Origin: Pseudomonadota bacterium
GTDB taxonomy: Bacteria; Desulfobacterota; Syntrophia; Syntrophales; JADFWA01
Length of the DNA stretch: 5,331 nucleotides
Assembly: GCA_030612385.1 (NCBI GenBank)
Contig: JAUWNZ010000101.1
Coordinates: forward strand, 1-5,331
Reading direction: 5' to 3'
The position numbers and the translations under genes were made by a program. Under the pieces are notes generated by a model, which searched no databases, was not told where the DNA came from, and saw only the letters and a list, made by a program, of their open reading frames with translations. The first letter of the stretch is position 1; each line of letters begins with the position of its first letter. Below, piece after piece: positions 1 to 5,331 of the stretch.

Positions 1-1878
1 GCATCATACCCGAAAGGGGTTACTGTCAGAGAAGTAATTGCGTCGTGGAGAGACGATTTGCTTATTTCCGCTGTGGCGGCGAAGATCGACGAGGCGCTCG
101 TTGATTTAAGCTCTTCCGTTAAGGAAGATTCTTCACTGAGAGTTGTTGATATCAACTCGAAAGAGGGTTTGGAGATACTCAGACACAGCATATCCCATGT
201 GATGGCCCAGGCTGTGAAGGGCATCTTTGACGACGTTAAGGTAAGCATTGGCCCTGCCATCGTCGATGGTTTTTACTATGATTTTGAATACGCTAAATCC
301 TTTACGCCGGAAGATCTCGGTAAAATTGAAAAAGAAATGAACGAGATAATATCTGCCGATTATCCTTTCGAGCGCAGAGATGTCTCGAAGGAAGAGGCCA
401 TTTCCATGTTCAGGGAGATGGGTGAGACATACAAGGTTGAGTTGTTGAACGATATCTCTCAGGATGTTAAAGATGTAAGTCTTTACAGTCAGGGAGGATT
501 TACGGATCTGTGCCGCGGGCCGCATATACCATCCACAGGTATGATCAAGGCGTTTAAACTCACGAGTATCGCGGGAGCTTACTGGCGCGGAGACGAGAGA
601 AACAAGATGCTTCAACGCATCTACGGCACAGGTTTTGCCAATATGAGTGACCTTGATGCGCATCTCTTAATGGTTGAAGAGGCAAAGAAGAGGGATCACC
701 GAAAGTTGGGGAGAGAACTTGATCTTTTTCAGATAAATGAAGAGGCTGGACCTGGTCTTATCATATATCATCCGAAGGGCGCCATTTTGAGGACTATTAT
801 TGAGGATTGGGAGAAGAAAGAACACCTTAAACGCGGCTACGATATGGTTATAGGACCTCAGATATTGAAGGATGATCTCTGGAAGAAATCTGGGCACTTT
901 GACCATTACCGGGAGAGCATGTATTTCACCGAAGTTGAGGGCCGGACCTATGGTATAAAGCCGATGAACTGCCTTGCCCACATGTTGATATACAAATCCA
1001 GGATAAGAAGCTACAGGGATCTTCCCATCAGATACTTTGAACTCGGCACCGTTCACAGACATGAGAAGACAGGTGTGCTGCACGGCTTGATGAGGGCCCG
1101 CCAGTTTACCCAGGATGATGCGCATATATTGTGCACACCACAGCAGCTTAACTCTGAAATCAAGGCGATTGCCGATTTTGTCGATTATGCGATGGGTATT
1201 TTTGGTTTTGAATATGAGGTGGAATTCAGCACAAGACCGGATGACTCAATAGGTTCCGATGAGGATTGGGAACTGGCTGCTTCAGCGCTCGAGCAAGCGC
1301 TTAAGGATAAAAATATCTCTTATGATATCAACGAAGGAGAAGGCGCTTTTTATGGGCCGAAAATAGATTTCAAGCTTAAGGATGCCTTGAAACGAAGTTG
1401 GCAATGTGCGACAATACAATGTGATTTTACGTTGCCTGAAAGGTTTGATCTCAGCTATATCGGGCCTGATGGAGAAAAGCACAGGCCTGTTATGTTGCAC
1501 AGGGTTATTCTGGGCGCTATTGAAAGGTTTATGGGGGTGTTGATCGAGCATTACGCCGGGGCATTTCCCGTCTGGCTGTCTCCGGTGCAGGCAGTTTTGC
1601 TCACGGTAACAGAAAAACAGATACCTTACGGCGAAGAAGTTTACAGTCAACTAATCGATGCGGATATAAGGGTGAAAAAAGATTTTAGAAACGAGAAATT
1701 GGGATACAAGATAAGAGAAGCACAGACGCAGAAGAACCCTTATATGCTGGTGATCGGTGACAGAGAAGTCGATTCTAAAGGTATCTCTCCGAGGCAAAGG
1801 GATGGAAAGAATTTAGGCTTGATGAGTGTGGAAGATTTTGTTTTGCTGGTTAGAGAAAAATGTAGTAAGTATCAATAA
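1..1878 (+). CDS. thrS: Threonyl-tRNA synthetase, 5' end cut by window
   Basis: Cytoplasmic class II synthetase that charges tRNA-Thr with threonine and clears mischarged Ser-tRNA-Thr. The frame is open from base 1, and the first codons encode the end of a TGS domain ([11 protein letters not shown]), so the TTG at 58 is internal and not the start. 625 residues are visible. Counting from the first codon in the window, the editing domain has H62/H66 (HSISH) and C171/H175 (LCRGPH). The catalytic zinc ligands are C324 (KPMNC), H375 (DDAH) and H500 (VMLHR). Motif 2 follows [10 protein letters not shown] with R353, and the motif 3 arginine is R509. A C-terminal anticodon-binding domain starts near FPVWLSPVQ. 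These residues sit a constant 10-11 positions before E. coli H73/H77, C182/H186, C334/H385/H511 and R520 (numbers from memory), so about 11 N-terminal residues are missing. All key residues are present. It is the first visible gene of the operon, and the next gene lies 223 bases downstream. Confidence 0.97.
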   Translation, partial: ASYPKGVTVREVIASWRDDLLISAVAAKIDEALVDLSSSVKEDSSLRVVDINSKEGLEILRHSISHVMAQAVKGIFDDVKVSIGPAIVDGFYYDFEYAKSFTPEDLGKIEKEMNEIISADYPFERRDVSKEEAISMFREMGETYKVELLNDISQDVKDVSLYSQGGFTDLCRGPHIPSTGMIKAFKLTSIAGAYWRGDERNKMLQRIYGTGFANMSDLDAHLLMVEEAKKRDHRKLGRELDLFQINEEAGPGLIIYHPKGAILRTIIEDWEKKEHLKRGYDMVIGPQILKDDLWKKSGHFDHYRESMYFTEVEGRTYGIKPMNCLAHMLIYKSRIRSYRDLPIRYFELGTVHRHEKTGVLHGLMRARQFTQDDAHILCTPQQLNSEIKAIADFVDYAMGIFGFEYEVEFSTRPDDSIGSDEDWELAASALEQALKDKNISYDINEGEGAFYGPKIDFKLKDALKRSWQCATIQCDFTLPERFDLSYIGPDGEKHRPVMLHRVILGAIERFMGVLIEHYAGAFPVWLSPVQAVLLTVTEKQIPYGEEVYSQLIDADIRVKKDFRNEKLGYKIREAQTQKNPYMLVIGDREVDSKGISPRQRDGKNLGLMSVEDFVLLVREKCSKYQ

Positions 1879-1886
1879 TGACGAAA

Positions 1887-2003
1887 TCGTAAAAAGTCCA
1901 CGCAGTGTCATTCTGAGGAGCGGAGCGACGAAGAATCTCAATGATATCAGATTGTTCGCTATCGCTCAGAATGACAAAAGAATATTTTTCAGACTTTTTA
2001 CGA
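1887..2003. repeat. Outer inverted repeat enclosing a second palindrome, thrS-infC gap
   Basis: TCGTAAAAAGTC at 1887-1898 is matched by its exact reverse complement GACTTTTTACGA at 1992-2003, giving perfect 12-bp arms 93 bases apart. A second palindrome (1906-1976) lies between them, separated by 7 bases on the left and 15 on the right. The element begins 8 bases after the thrS stop codon. No transposase gene and no clear target-site duplication are visible. It resembles a small non-autonomous repeat (MITE-like) or a repeat inserted into another repeat. In RNA it would fold as one long stem and could affect transcript ends between thrS and infC; that effect is inferred. Confidence 0.75.
1906..1976. 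repeat. Dispersed palindromic repeat (TGTCATTCTGAG type)
   Basis: TGTCATTCTGAG at 1906-1917 pairs perfectly with CTCAGAATGACA at 1965-1976. An inner stem, CGAAGAATCT (1929-1938) with AGATTGTTCG (1949-1958), pairs at 9 of 10 positions and closes on a 10-base loop (1939-1948). The segment between the two stems is asymmetric (11 bases left, 6 right). From memory this looks like a repeat scattered through intergenic regions of many bacterial genomes; I could not check copy number. It has no coding content: the short frame running through it is an out-of-frame continuation from the end of thrS. Confidence 0.8.
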
Positions 2004-2028
2004 ATGCATCAATGGTATATTAAATATT

Positions 2029-2064
2029 AAAATGAGAAATTAATTATTTGTAATTTTCTATTTT
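2029..2064 (+). other. AT-rich hairpin in the infC leader
   Basis: AAAATGAGAAATTA (2029-2042) and TAATTTTCTATTTT (2051-2064) can pair along almost their full length with one bulge on each side and an 8-base loop. It ends 25 bases before the infC Shine-Dalgarno sequence. The stem is nearly all A-U, so stability is modest. Nothing here recognisably mimics the 23S rRNA site bound by L20, so a regulatory role is a guess. The TATATT at 2016-2021 resembles a -10 box but has no convincing -35 partner. Confidence 0.3.
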
Positions 2065-2089
2065 GATATTTTCATTAATGGTGTCCAAC

Positions 2090-2104
2090 AGGAGGTGACT
2101 TATA
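2090..2104 (+). promoter_or_regulatory. Strong ribosome binding site selecting an AUA start for infC
   Basis: AGGAGGTGA at 2090-2098 is a full match to the anti-Shine-Dalgarno consensus. The in-frame codons that follow the TGA (2096-2098) are CTT, ATA, GCT, AAG, AAT, TTC. Counting from the end of AGGAGG, ATA at 2102 is six bases away, a standard distance, and it gives the N-terminus M-A-K-N-F-R-I-N normal for IF3. No ATG, GTG or TTG occurs in frame between the TGA and the GTG at 2147, which is 51 bases from the Shine-Dalgarno core. Confidence 0.85.
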
Positions 2105-2626
2105 GCTAAGAATTTCAGAATAAACAGGGGTATCAAATCTGATTCTGTGAGAGTTATTGGTGTCGAGGGTAATCAGCTCGGTATATTGACTTTGACGGAT
2201 GCCCTTGAGGAGGCCGGAAAGTCAGACCTCGATCTGGTGGAAGTGGCTCCCGGTTCTTCGCCGCCTGTATGCCGGATTATGGATTACGGGAAGTACCTGT
2301 ATAAACGGAGCAAGAAGCTCCAGGAGGCGAGGAAAGGCGCGGTCTCGGTCCAATTGAAAGAGGTGAGGATGAGACCTAAGATCGAGAAACACGATATGCA
2401 ATTTAAATTTCGTCAGATACAGAAATTTCTCGGTCAGAACAATAAGGTAAAGATAACTATGATATTCCGGGGGAGAGAAATGAGACATACCGATATCGGA
2501 AGGAATATCATGGATGAGATAAAAAGCAGATTGGGAGATACGTGTGTTATTGATGTGTCTCCAAGACTTGAGGGGAGAAATATGGTAATGATTGTGTCTC
2601 CGAAAAAAAATAGAACAGGAGATTGA
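2102..2626 (+). CDS. infC: Translation initiation factor IF3, AUA start
   Basis: IF3 binds the 30S subunit, keeps it apart from 50S and checks the initiator tRNA and start codon. With the ATA start the protein is 174 residues, typical for the family. The N-terminal domain covers about residues 1-70, beginning AKNFRINRGI and containing RVIGVEGNQLGIL and the signature RIMDYGKYLYKRSKK (residues 58-72). A basic linker follows (about 70-85). The C-terminal 30S-binding domain covers about 86-174, with EVRMRPKIEKHD and KITMIFRGREMRH. The start is chosen because homology runs upstream of the GTG at 2147 and the Shine-Dalgarno sequence points to ATA. E. coli infC uses AUU and is repressed by its own product through that codon; the AUA here probably serves the same loop (inference). 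The gene ends with tandem stops TGA TAA. No defect is seen. Confidence 0.96.
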   Translation: MAKNFRINRGIKSDSVRVIGVEGNQLGILTLTDALEEAGKSDLDLVEVAPGSSPPVCRIMDYGKYLYKRSKKLQEARKGAVSVQLKEVRMRPKIEKHDMQFKFRQIQKFLGQNNKVKITMIFRGREMRHTDIGRNIMDEIKSRLGDTCVIDVSPRLEGRNMVMIVSPKKNRTGD

Positions 2627-2640
2627 TAATTACTCAGGCT

Positions 2641-2743
2641 GAAGGCTATTAGTCCCTTAGGAACGAGGATGAAATAACTTCTCCAAGTATGCATCACAGC
2701 TTCAGGTGATGAATTCTAACGCAAAATATTTTAACCAGGAACA
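2641..2743. other. Non-coding stretch of unknown function, infC-rpmI gap
   Basis: This segment lies between the left framing repeat and the REP-like doublet. No frame with a start and a ribosome binding site is present. The only visible structure is a short hairpin: CATCAC (2692-2697) pairs with GTGATG (2706-2711) around an 8-base loop. No T-tract follows it, so it is not a standard terminator. I see no convincing promoter and no recognisable L20 operator. Confidence 0.35.
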
Positions 2744-2820
2744 GTAGGGGCAGGCCCCTGTGCCTGCCCGATTACAAATTGACCATACAATGCTGGGCAA
2801 CCACAGGGGGTTGCCCCTAC
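2744..2820. repeat. REP-like doublet: two opposed GTAG-footed hairpins
   Basis: Two 26-base arms (2744-2769 and 2795-2820) are inverted copies of each other at 22 of 26 positions, separated by 25 bases. Each arm is also a perfect hairpin. GGGCAGGC (2748-2755) pairs with GCCTGCCC (2762-2769), and GGGCAACC (2795-2802) pairs with GGTTGCCC (2809-2816). The left hairpin is preceded by GTAG (2744-2747), and the right one is followed by CTAC (2817-2820), which is GTAG on the other strand. A GTAG foot beside a hairpin, in inverted pairs, is the known layout of REP/BIME elements mobilised by RAYT transposases of the IS200/IS605-related Y1 group. No such transposase is in the window. Confidence 0.8.
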
Positions 2821-2887
2821 GACCTTAGAACAGTGAACCTGAGTAGTTACAAAATTTGTTGAAAATGAGTAAAGAGAGGGTGGTTTT

Positions 2888-3085
2888 ATGCCGAAGTTGA
2901 AAACACACAGAGGAGCGGCTAAGAGGTTTGGCGTGACTGGAACGGGAAAGATAAAGAGGAACAAGGCCTTTGCCAGCCATATCCTTACTAAAAAAACATC
3001 TAAGAAAAAAAGGAAAATGCGAAGATCTGCAGTTATGGATACGACGAACGCGAAGGTGATTAAGAAGTTAATCCCTTATGTATAA
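2888..3085 (+). CDS. rpmI: Large ribosomal subunit protein L35 (bL35)
   Basis: Small, very basic protein of the 50S subunit. The product is 65 residues, the normal family length. It starts [20 protein letters not shown], matching the conserved L35 N-terminus, and carries a lysine/arginine-rich middle ([13 protein letters not shown], about residues 34-46) and the conserved end [11 protein letters not shown]. The ATG follows a GAGG core (2876-2879) by 8 bases. rplT begins 26 bases after its stop codon, so the two are surely translated from one message. In E. coli this pair is repressed by L20 acting on the rpmI leader. Here the leader is occupied by repeat DNA, and no such operator can be recognised. 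Confidence 0.97.
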   Translation: MPKLKTHRGAAKRFGVTGTGKIKRNKAFASHILTKKTSKKKRKMRRSAVMDTTNAKVIKKLIPYV

Positions 3086-3111
3086 TCGTCAAGGTTAGGA
3101 GATATATAGAA

Positions 3112-3471
3112 ATGCCAAGAGTGAAGAGAAGCATAAGCGCGAAAAAAAAGAGAAGGAAGATCCTTAAACTGGCAAAGGGGTATTTCGGGGCAAGGAGCAG
3201 ATTGTACAGGACTGCTACAGAAGCTGTCGACAGGGCAATGAAGTATGCCTACAGGGATAGGAGGACGAGGAAAAGAGATTTCAGGAGGCTGTGGATAATA
3301 AGGATAAATGCGGCTGCCCGGATAAATAATGTTACATACAGCAGATTGATTAATGGTATGAAGAAGGCGGGGGTGGAGATAGACAGAAAAATCCTTGCCG
3401 ATCTTGCGGTTACTGATCCCGGGGGATTTTCAAAGGTTGTCGGTATTGCTATGGGTGAACAGGCAACATGA
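3112..3471 (+). CDS. rplT: Large ribosomal subunit protein L20 (bL20)
   Basis: L20 binds 23S rRNA early in 50S assembly and in several bacteria also represses its own operon. The product is 119 residues, the usual length. The long basic N-terminal extension ([26 protein letters not shown] split over residues 1-26) is followed by conserved elements: the [11 protein letters not shown] segment, [16 protein letters not shown] (about 47-62) and the RINAAAR and [12 protein letters not shown] segments of the globular domain. An AGGAG (3097-3101) sits 10 bases before the ATG, slightly long but usable. The stop codon TGA overlaps the ATG of pheS (ATGA, 3468-3471), which suggests translational coupling of pheS to L20 synthesis. 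Confidence 0.97.
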   Translation: MPRVKRSISAKKKRRKILKLAKGYFGARSRLYRTATEAVDRAMKYAYRDRRTRKRDFRRLWIIRINAAARINNVTYSRLINGMKKAGVEIDRKILADLAVTDPGGFSKVVGIAMGEQAT

Positions 3472-4484
3472 AAGAAAGCCTTGTGGAATTTCAGAAGAAT
3501 GCAGAGGCTGAATTGAATTCCGCAGGGAGCAGAGAAGAACTCCTTGCGATACGAACAAAATATCTGGGCAGGAAAGGTCTTCTTACAACGCTTCTTCGCA
3601 AAATAGGAAGTGTGTCACCCCAACAGCGGCCGCTGGTGGGGAAACTTTCCAATGAGATAAAAGATGTCCTTTCCGTAAAGATAGAAAATGCCCTTGAGGA
3701 AATTGCTTACCGGGAAAAATGTGAGACGCTCCTGCACGAAAAGATCGATGTTACTCTTCCCGGCAGGGGTGTGAGCCATGGAAGGATTCACCCTATAGTT
3801 CAGATGTCTCGCGAGATATGTGAGGTTTTTTCGGGGCTTGGTTTTTCCGTGGTGAAGGGTCCTGAAGTAGAGCTTTCCCACTATAATTTTGAAGCTCTTA
3901 ATATCCCCGAAGGTCATCCCGCCAGAGATACACAGGACACATTTTATGTGGAGGACAATATCGTTCTTCGCACCCACACATCTCCCGTTCAGATAAGGAT
4001 TATGGAAAAGCAGCGGCCTCCTGTCAGGATTGTGTCGCCGGGGAAGGTTTACCGACCCGATTCAGACATATCCCATACCCCTATGTTTCATCAGATCGAG
4101 GGCCTGCTGGTTGATAAAGATATTACATTTGGTGACCTTAAGGGCGTTTTGACATACCTTCTGCAACAGATCTTCGGTGAAGGGACTGCCCTGAGATTTC
4201 GTCCAAGTTTCTTTCCATTCACGGAACCAAGCGCCGAGATTGATATTCAATGTATTATCTGCGGCGGGGCTGGATGCCGTGTATGTGGCCGGAGCGGTTG
4301 GATTGAGATCCTTGGGGCGGGCATGGTTGATCCTGAGGTCTTCAAAGCGGTGGACTATGACCCTGAAGAGATATCGGGCTTTGCCTTTGGTCTCGGCGTT
4401 GAGAGGATTGCCATGCTCAAATATGGTATATCGGACATTAGACTGTTTTACGAGAATGACCGGAGGTTTCTGGAACAGTTTTAA
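3468..4484 (+). CDS. pheS: Phenylalanyl-tRNA synthetase alpha subunit
   Basis: Catalytic subunit of the (alpha-beta)2 class II enzyme that charges tRNA-Phe in the cytoplasm. The product is 338 residues, normal for the bacterial form. An N-terminal coiled-coil arm (about 1-85) contacts tRNA. The catalytic core starts at GRIHPIVQM (105-113) and contains [12 protein letters not shown] (149-160), [11 protein letters not shown] (167-177), [21 protein letters not shown] split over 192-212, motif 2 [16 protein letters not shown] (244-259) and motif 3 [17 protein letters not shown] (304-320). A306 in FAFG should be the residue that governs substrate size (E. coli A294, from memory). C262, C265, C270 and C273 form two CxxC pairs, a cysteine element that many bacterial PheS proteins carry but E. 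coli lacks in this form. The start overlaps the rplT stop. GGTGA just upstream, inside rplT, can serve as the ribosome binding site. Confidence 0.97.
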   Translation: MKESLVEFQKNAEAELNSAGSREELLAIRTKYLGRKGLLTTLLRKIGSVSPQQRPLVGKLSNEIKDVLSVKIENALEEIAYREKCETLLHEKIDVTLPGRGVSHGRIHPIVQMSREICEVFSGLGFSVVKGPEVELSHYNFEALNIPEGHPARDTQDTFYVEDNIVLRTHTSPVQIRIMEKQRPPVRIVSPGKVYRPDSDISHTPMFHQIEGLLVDKDITFGDLKGVLTYLLQQIFGEGTALRFRPSFFPFTEPSAEIDIQCIICGGAGCRVCGRSGWIEILGAGMVDPEVFKAVDYDPEEISGFAFGLGVERIAMLKYGISDIRLFYENDRRFLEQF

Positions 4485-4572
4485 GGTAACTACCCAGCCG
4501 CAGATTCACGCAGATAAGTTTAAATACAAAGAAATCACGTGACTACTCAGCCTGACTACGTGAGCAGTTACG
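4485..4572. repeat. Short repeat cluster between pheS and pheT
   Basis: Starting at the pheS stop codon, GTAACTACCCAGCC (4486-4499) is repeated directly as GTGACTACTCAGCC (4539-4552), with 12 of 14 identical. A third, inverted copy, TGAGCAGTTAC (4561-4571), reads GTAACTGCTCA on the minus strand. The first copy runs into a small tandem unit, GCAGAT-TCAC-GCAGAT (4500-4515). The box matches the sequences framing the infC-rpmI gap. No protein is encoded, and no Phe-rich leader peptide like pheM is present. Confidence 0.65.
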
Positions 4573-4576
4573 TTTT
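4538..4576 (+). terminator. Hairpin plus TTTT before pheT, weak terminator or attenuator candidate
   Basis: CGTGACTACTCA (4538-4549) pairs with TGAGCAGTTACG (4561-4572): 10 Watson-Crick pairs, one G-U and one A-C mismatch around an 11-base loop. TTTT (4573-4576) follows at once, and the pheT ribosome binding site starts at 4577. The T-tract is short, and pheT must be expressed with pheS, so full termination is unlikely. Partial attenuation, RNA stabilisation or plain repeat DNA are all possible. Confidence 0.35.
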
Positions 4577-4586
4577 AAGAGGTGCA

Positions 4587-5331
4587 ATGTTAGTCAGTCT
4601 CAGATGGCTTAAAGATTATGTTGATATTGAAGCGGGGCCGGGAGAGCTTGCCGATAGATTGACTATGGCCGGGCTTGAAGTGGAATCTGTAAATGAAGTA
4701 GCCCCTGAGTTTTCCGGTGTTGTTGTGGCGAAGATTCTTTCCATAATACCCCACCCCAATGCCGATAAACTAACATTATGTGAAGTTACAACGGGGGATA
4801 AAAGTTATCCCGTTGTGTGTGGCGCTAAGAATATAAATGTGGGCGATATCGTTCCCCTGGCGCTGGTGGGTGCAACGATACCGGGCGGTTATACGATTAA
4901 GAGCTCCAGGATTAGGGGGGAGTTGTCTAATGGTATGCTCTGTTCTGAGGATGAGCTTGGGATAGGGAAAGATACCGCGGGAATAATGATACTTTCCAAA
5001 GAGCTTCCTGTGGGTGAAGATGTGACGGTTGCTCTTGGCTTGAGAGATACTGTCTTTGATGTCGGAGTTACTCCCAACCGTTCCGATTGCCTGAGTGTCA
5101 TCGGGATCGCAAGAGAAGTCGCGGCCATGACAGGGAAAAAGCTCAAGCTTCCGAAAATAGTGTTTCCTGAAATGGAAGAGGACATTGAAAATATCACATC
5201 TGTGGAGAATCTTGCTCCCGATCTCTGTCCGAGGTATACAGTCAGGGTAGTCAAGAATGTAAAGATCATGCCTTCTCCACGCTGGATGCGCTTCCGGCTT
5301 GAGGCCGCAGGGATTCGCGCGATAAATAATA
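4587..5331 (+). CDS. pheT: Phenylalanyl-tRNA synthetase beta subunit, 3' end cut by window
   Basis: Beta subunit of PheRS. It binds tRNA-Phe and edits Tyr-tRNA-Phe in its B3/B4 domain. 248 codons are visible of a protein normally near 800 residues, with no stop before the window edge. The N-terminus MLVSLRWLKDYVDI matches the family start, and GAGGTG (4579-4584) precedes the ATG closely. The EMAP-like OB-fold tRNA-binding domain spans about residues 39-150, with FSGVVVAKI, HPNADKL (56-62), VCGAKN (77-82) and RGELSNGMLCSEDELG (110-125). TPNRSDCLS (162-170) and IAREVAA begin the following B1 segment. The visible end (SPRWMRFRLEAAGIRAINN) enters the region before B3/B4, so the editing site lies outside the window. 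It lies 102 bases after pheS, unusually far for this pair, because repeat DNA fills the gap. Confidence 0.96.
   Translation, partial: MLVSLRWLKDYVDIEAGPGELADRLTMAGLEVESVNEVAPEFSGVVVAKILSIIPHPNADKLTLCEVTTGDKSYPVVCGAKNINVGDIVPLALVGATIPGGYTIKSSRIRGELSNGMLCSEDELGIGKDTAGIMILSKELPVGEDVTVALGLRDTVFDVGVTPNRSDCLSVIGIAREVAAMTGKKLKLPKIVFPEMEEDIENITSVENLAPDLCPRYTVRVVKNVKIMPSPRWMRFRLEAAGIRAINN

Larger units (their letters stand above)
2627..2849. repeat. 14-base inverted repeat framing the infC-rpmI gap
   Basis: TAATTACTCAGGCT at 2627-2640 begins directly after the infC stop codon. Its near reverse complement lies at 2836-2849; read on the minus strand that copy is TAACTACTCAGGTT, 12 of 14 identical. The pair frames 195 bases, including the GTAG-footed doublet at 2744-2820. 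The same core, close to GTAACTACTCAG, recurs between pheS and pheT. No protein is encoded in between and no target-site duplication is evident. It could be the end pair of a small mobile element or two independent copies of a short repeat. Confidence 0.5.

Noticed and set aside
58..60. TTG as the thrS start codon
   Set aside because: The frame continues upstream to base 1 and encodes TGS-domain sequence, so the true start lies outside the window.
2016..2021. TATATT as the -10 box of an infC promoter
   Set aside because: No acceptable -35 hexamer lies 16-18 bases upstream, and the region is AT-rich enough to give such matches by chance.
1826..2023. 65-codon + strand ORF across the thrS end and the following gap
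   Set aside because: Its first part is the thrS end in another frame and the rest runs through the palindromic repeat; it has no ribosome binding site or recognisable protein.
2692..2711. Intrinsic terminator after infC
   Set aside because: The stem is only 6 bp and no T-tract follows.
2731..2964. Minus-strand ORF across the REP-like doublet and the rpmI start
   Set aside because: The product is low-quality sequence from repeat DNA and the reverse strand of rpmI, with no ribosome binding site of note.
4240..4542. 100-codon + strand ORF overlapping the pheS 3' end
   Set aside because: It is an alternative frame of pheS extended into repeat DNA, with no family resemblance.
4485..4586. pheM-like leader peptide controlling pheT or pheST
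   Set aside because: No short frame rich in phenylalanine codons is present, and the gap lies after pheS rather than before it.
4889..5269. 126-codon minus-strand ORF inside pheT
   Set aside because: It is the reverse strand of a well-conserved coding region; the Ser/Thr-rich translation is typical of a shadow frame.

Overview
The window holds a conserved translation operon: thrS (3' part), infC, rpmI, rplT, pheS and pheT (5' part), all on the + strand. It encodes threonyl-tRNA synthetase, initiation factor IF3, ribosomal proteins L35 and L20, and the alpha and beta subunits of phenylalanyl-tRNA synthetase. This is the order found in E. coli and many other bacteria, without the pheM leader peptide gene. 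The core therefore points to a bacterium with a Proteobacteria-like arrangement. The moderate GC content, frequent AGA/AGG arginine codons, the Cys4 insertion in PheS and the style of the intergenic repeats suggest an anaerobic Desulfobacterota/deltaproteobacterial lineage, but that placement is an inference from memory with low confidence.

Layout: thrS is open from base 1 and ends at 1878; about 11 N-terminal residues appear to lie upstream of the window. A gap of 223 bases (1879-2101) holds two nested perfect 12-bp inverted repeats (1887-2003) and a short AT-rich leader. infC (2102-2626) appears to begin with the non-canonical codon AUA, placed six bases after a near-perfect Shine-Dalgarno sequence. 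The next GTG in frame would remove the first 15 residues of the protein. A gap of 261 bases (2627-2887) contains a REP-like doublet of two GTAG-footed hairpins in opposite orientation (2744-2820), framed by a 14-base inverted repeat. rpmI (2888-3085) and rplT (3112-3471) follow closely. rplT and pheS (3468-4484) overlap by ATGA. A gap of 102 bases (4485-4586) separates pheS from pheT (4587 to the window end) and carries direct and inverted copies of a box close to GTAACTACTCAGCC, the last forming a 12-position hairpin followed by TTTT.

The genes form one functional set: two aminoacyl-tRNA synthetases, one initiation factor and two large-subunit proteins, normally co-transcribed. The proteins are ordinary and apparently intact. 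The interest lies between them. Every gap longer than about 30 bases has been occupied by palindromic repeat DNA, and one box is shared by two of the three gaps. The AUA start of infC fits the known autoregulation of IF3 through unusual start codons. No RNA gene, CRISPR array, transposase or novel enzymatic system is visible.
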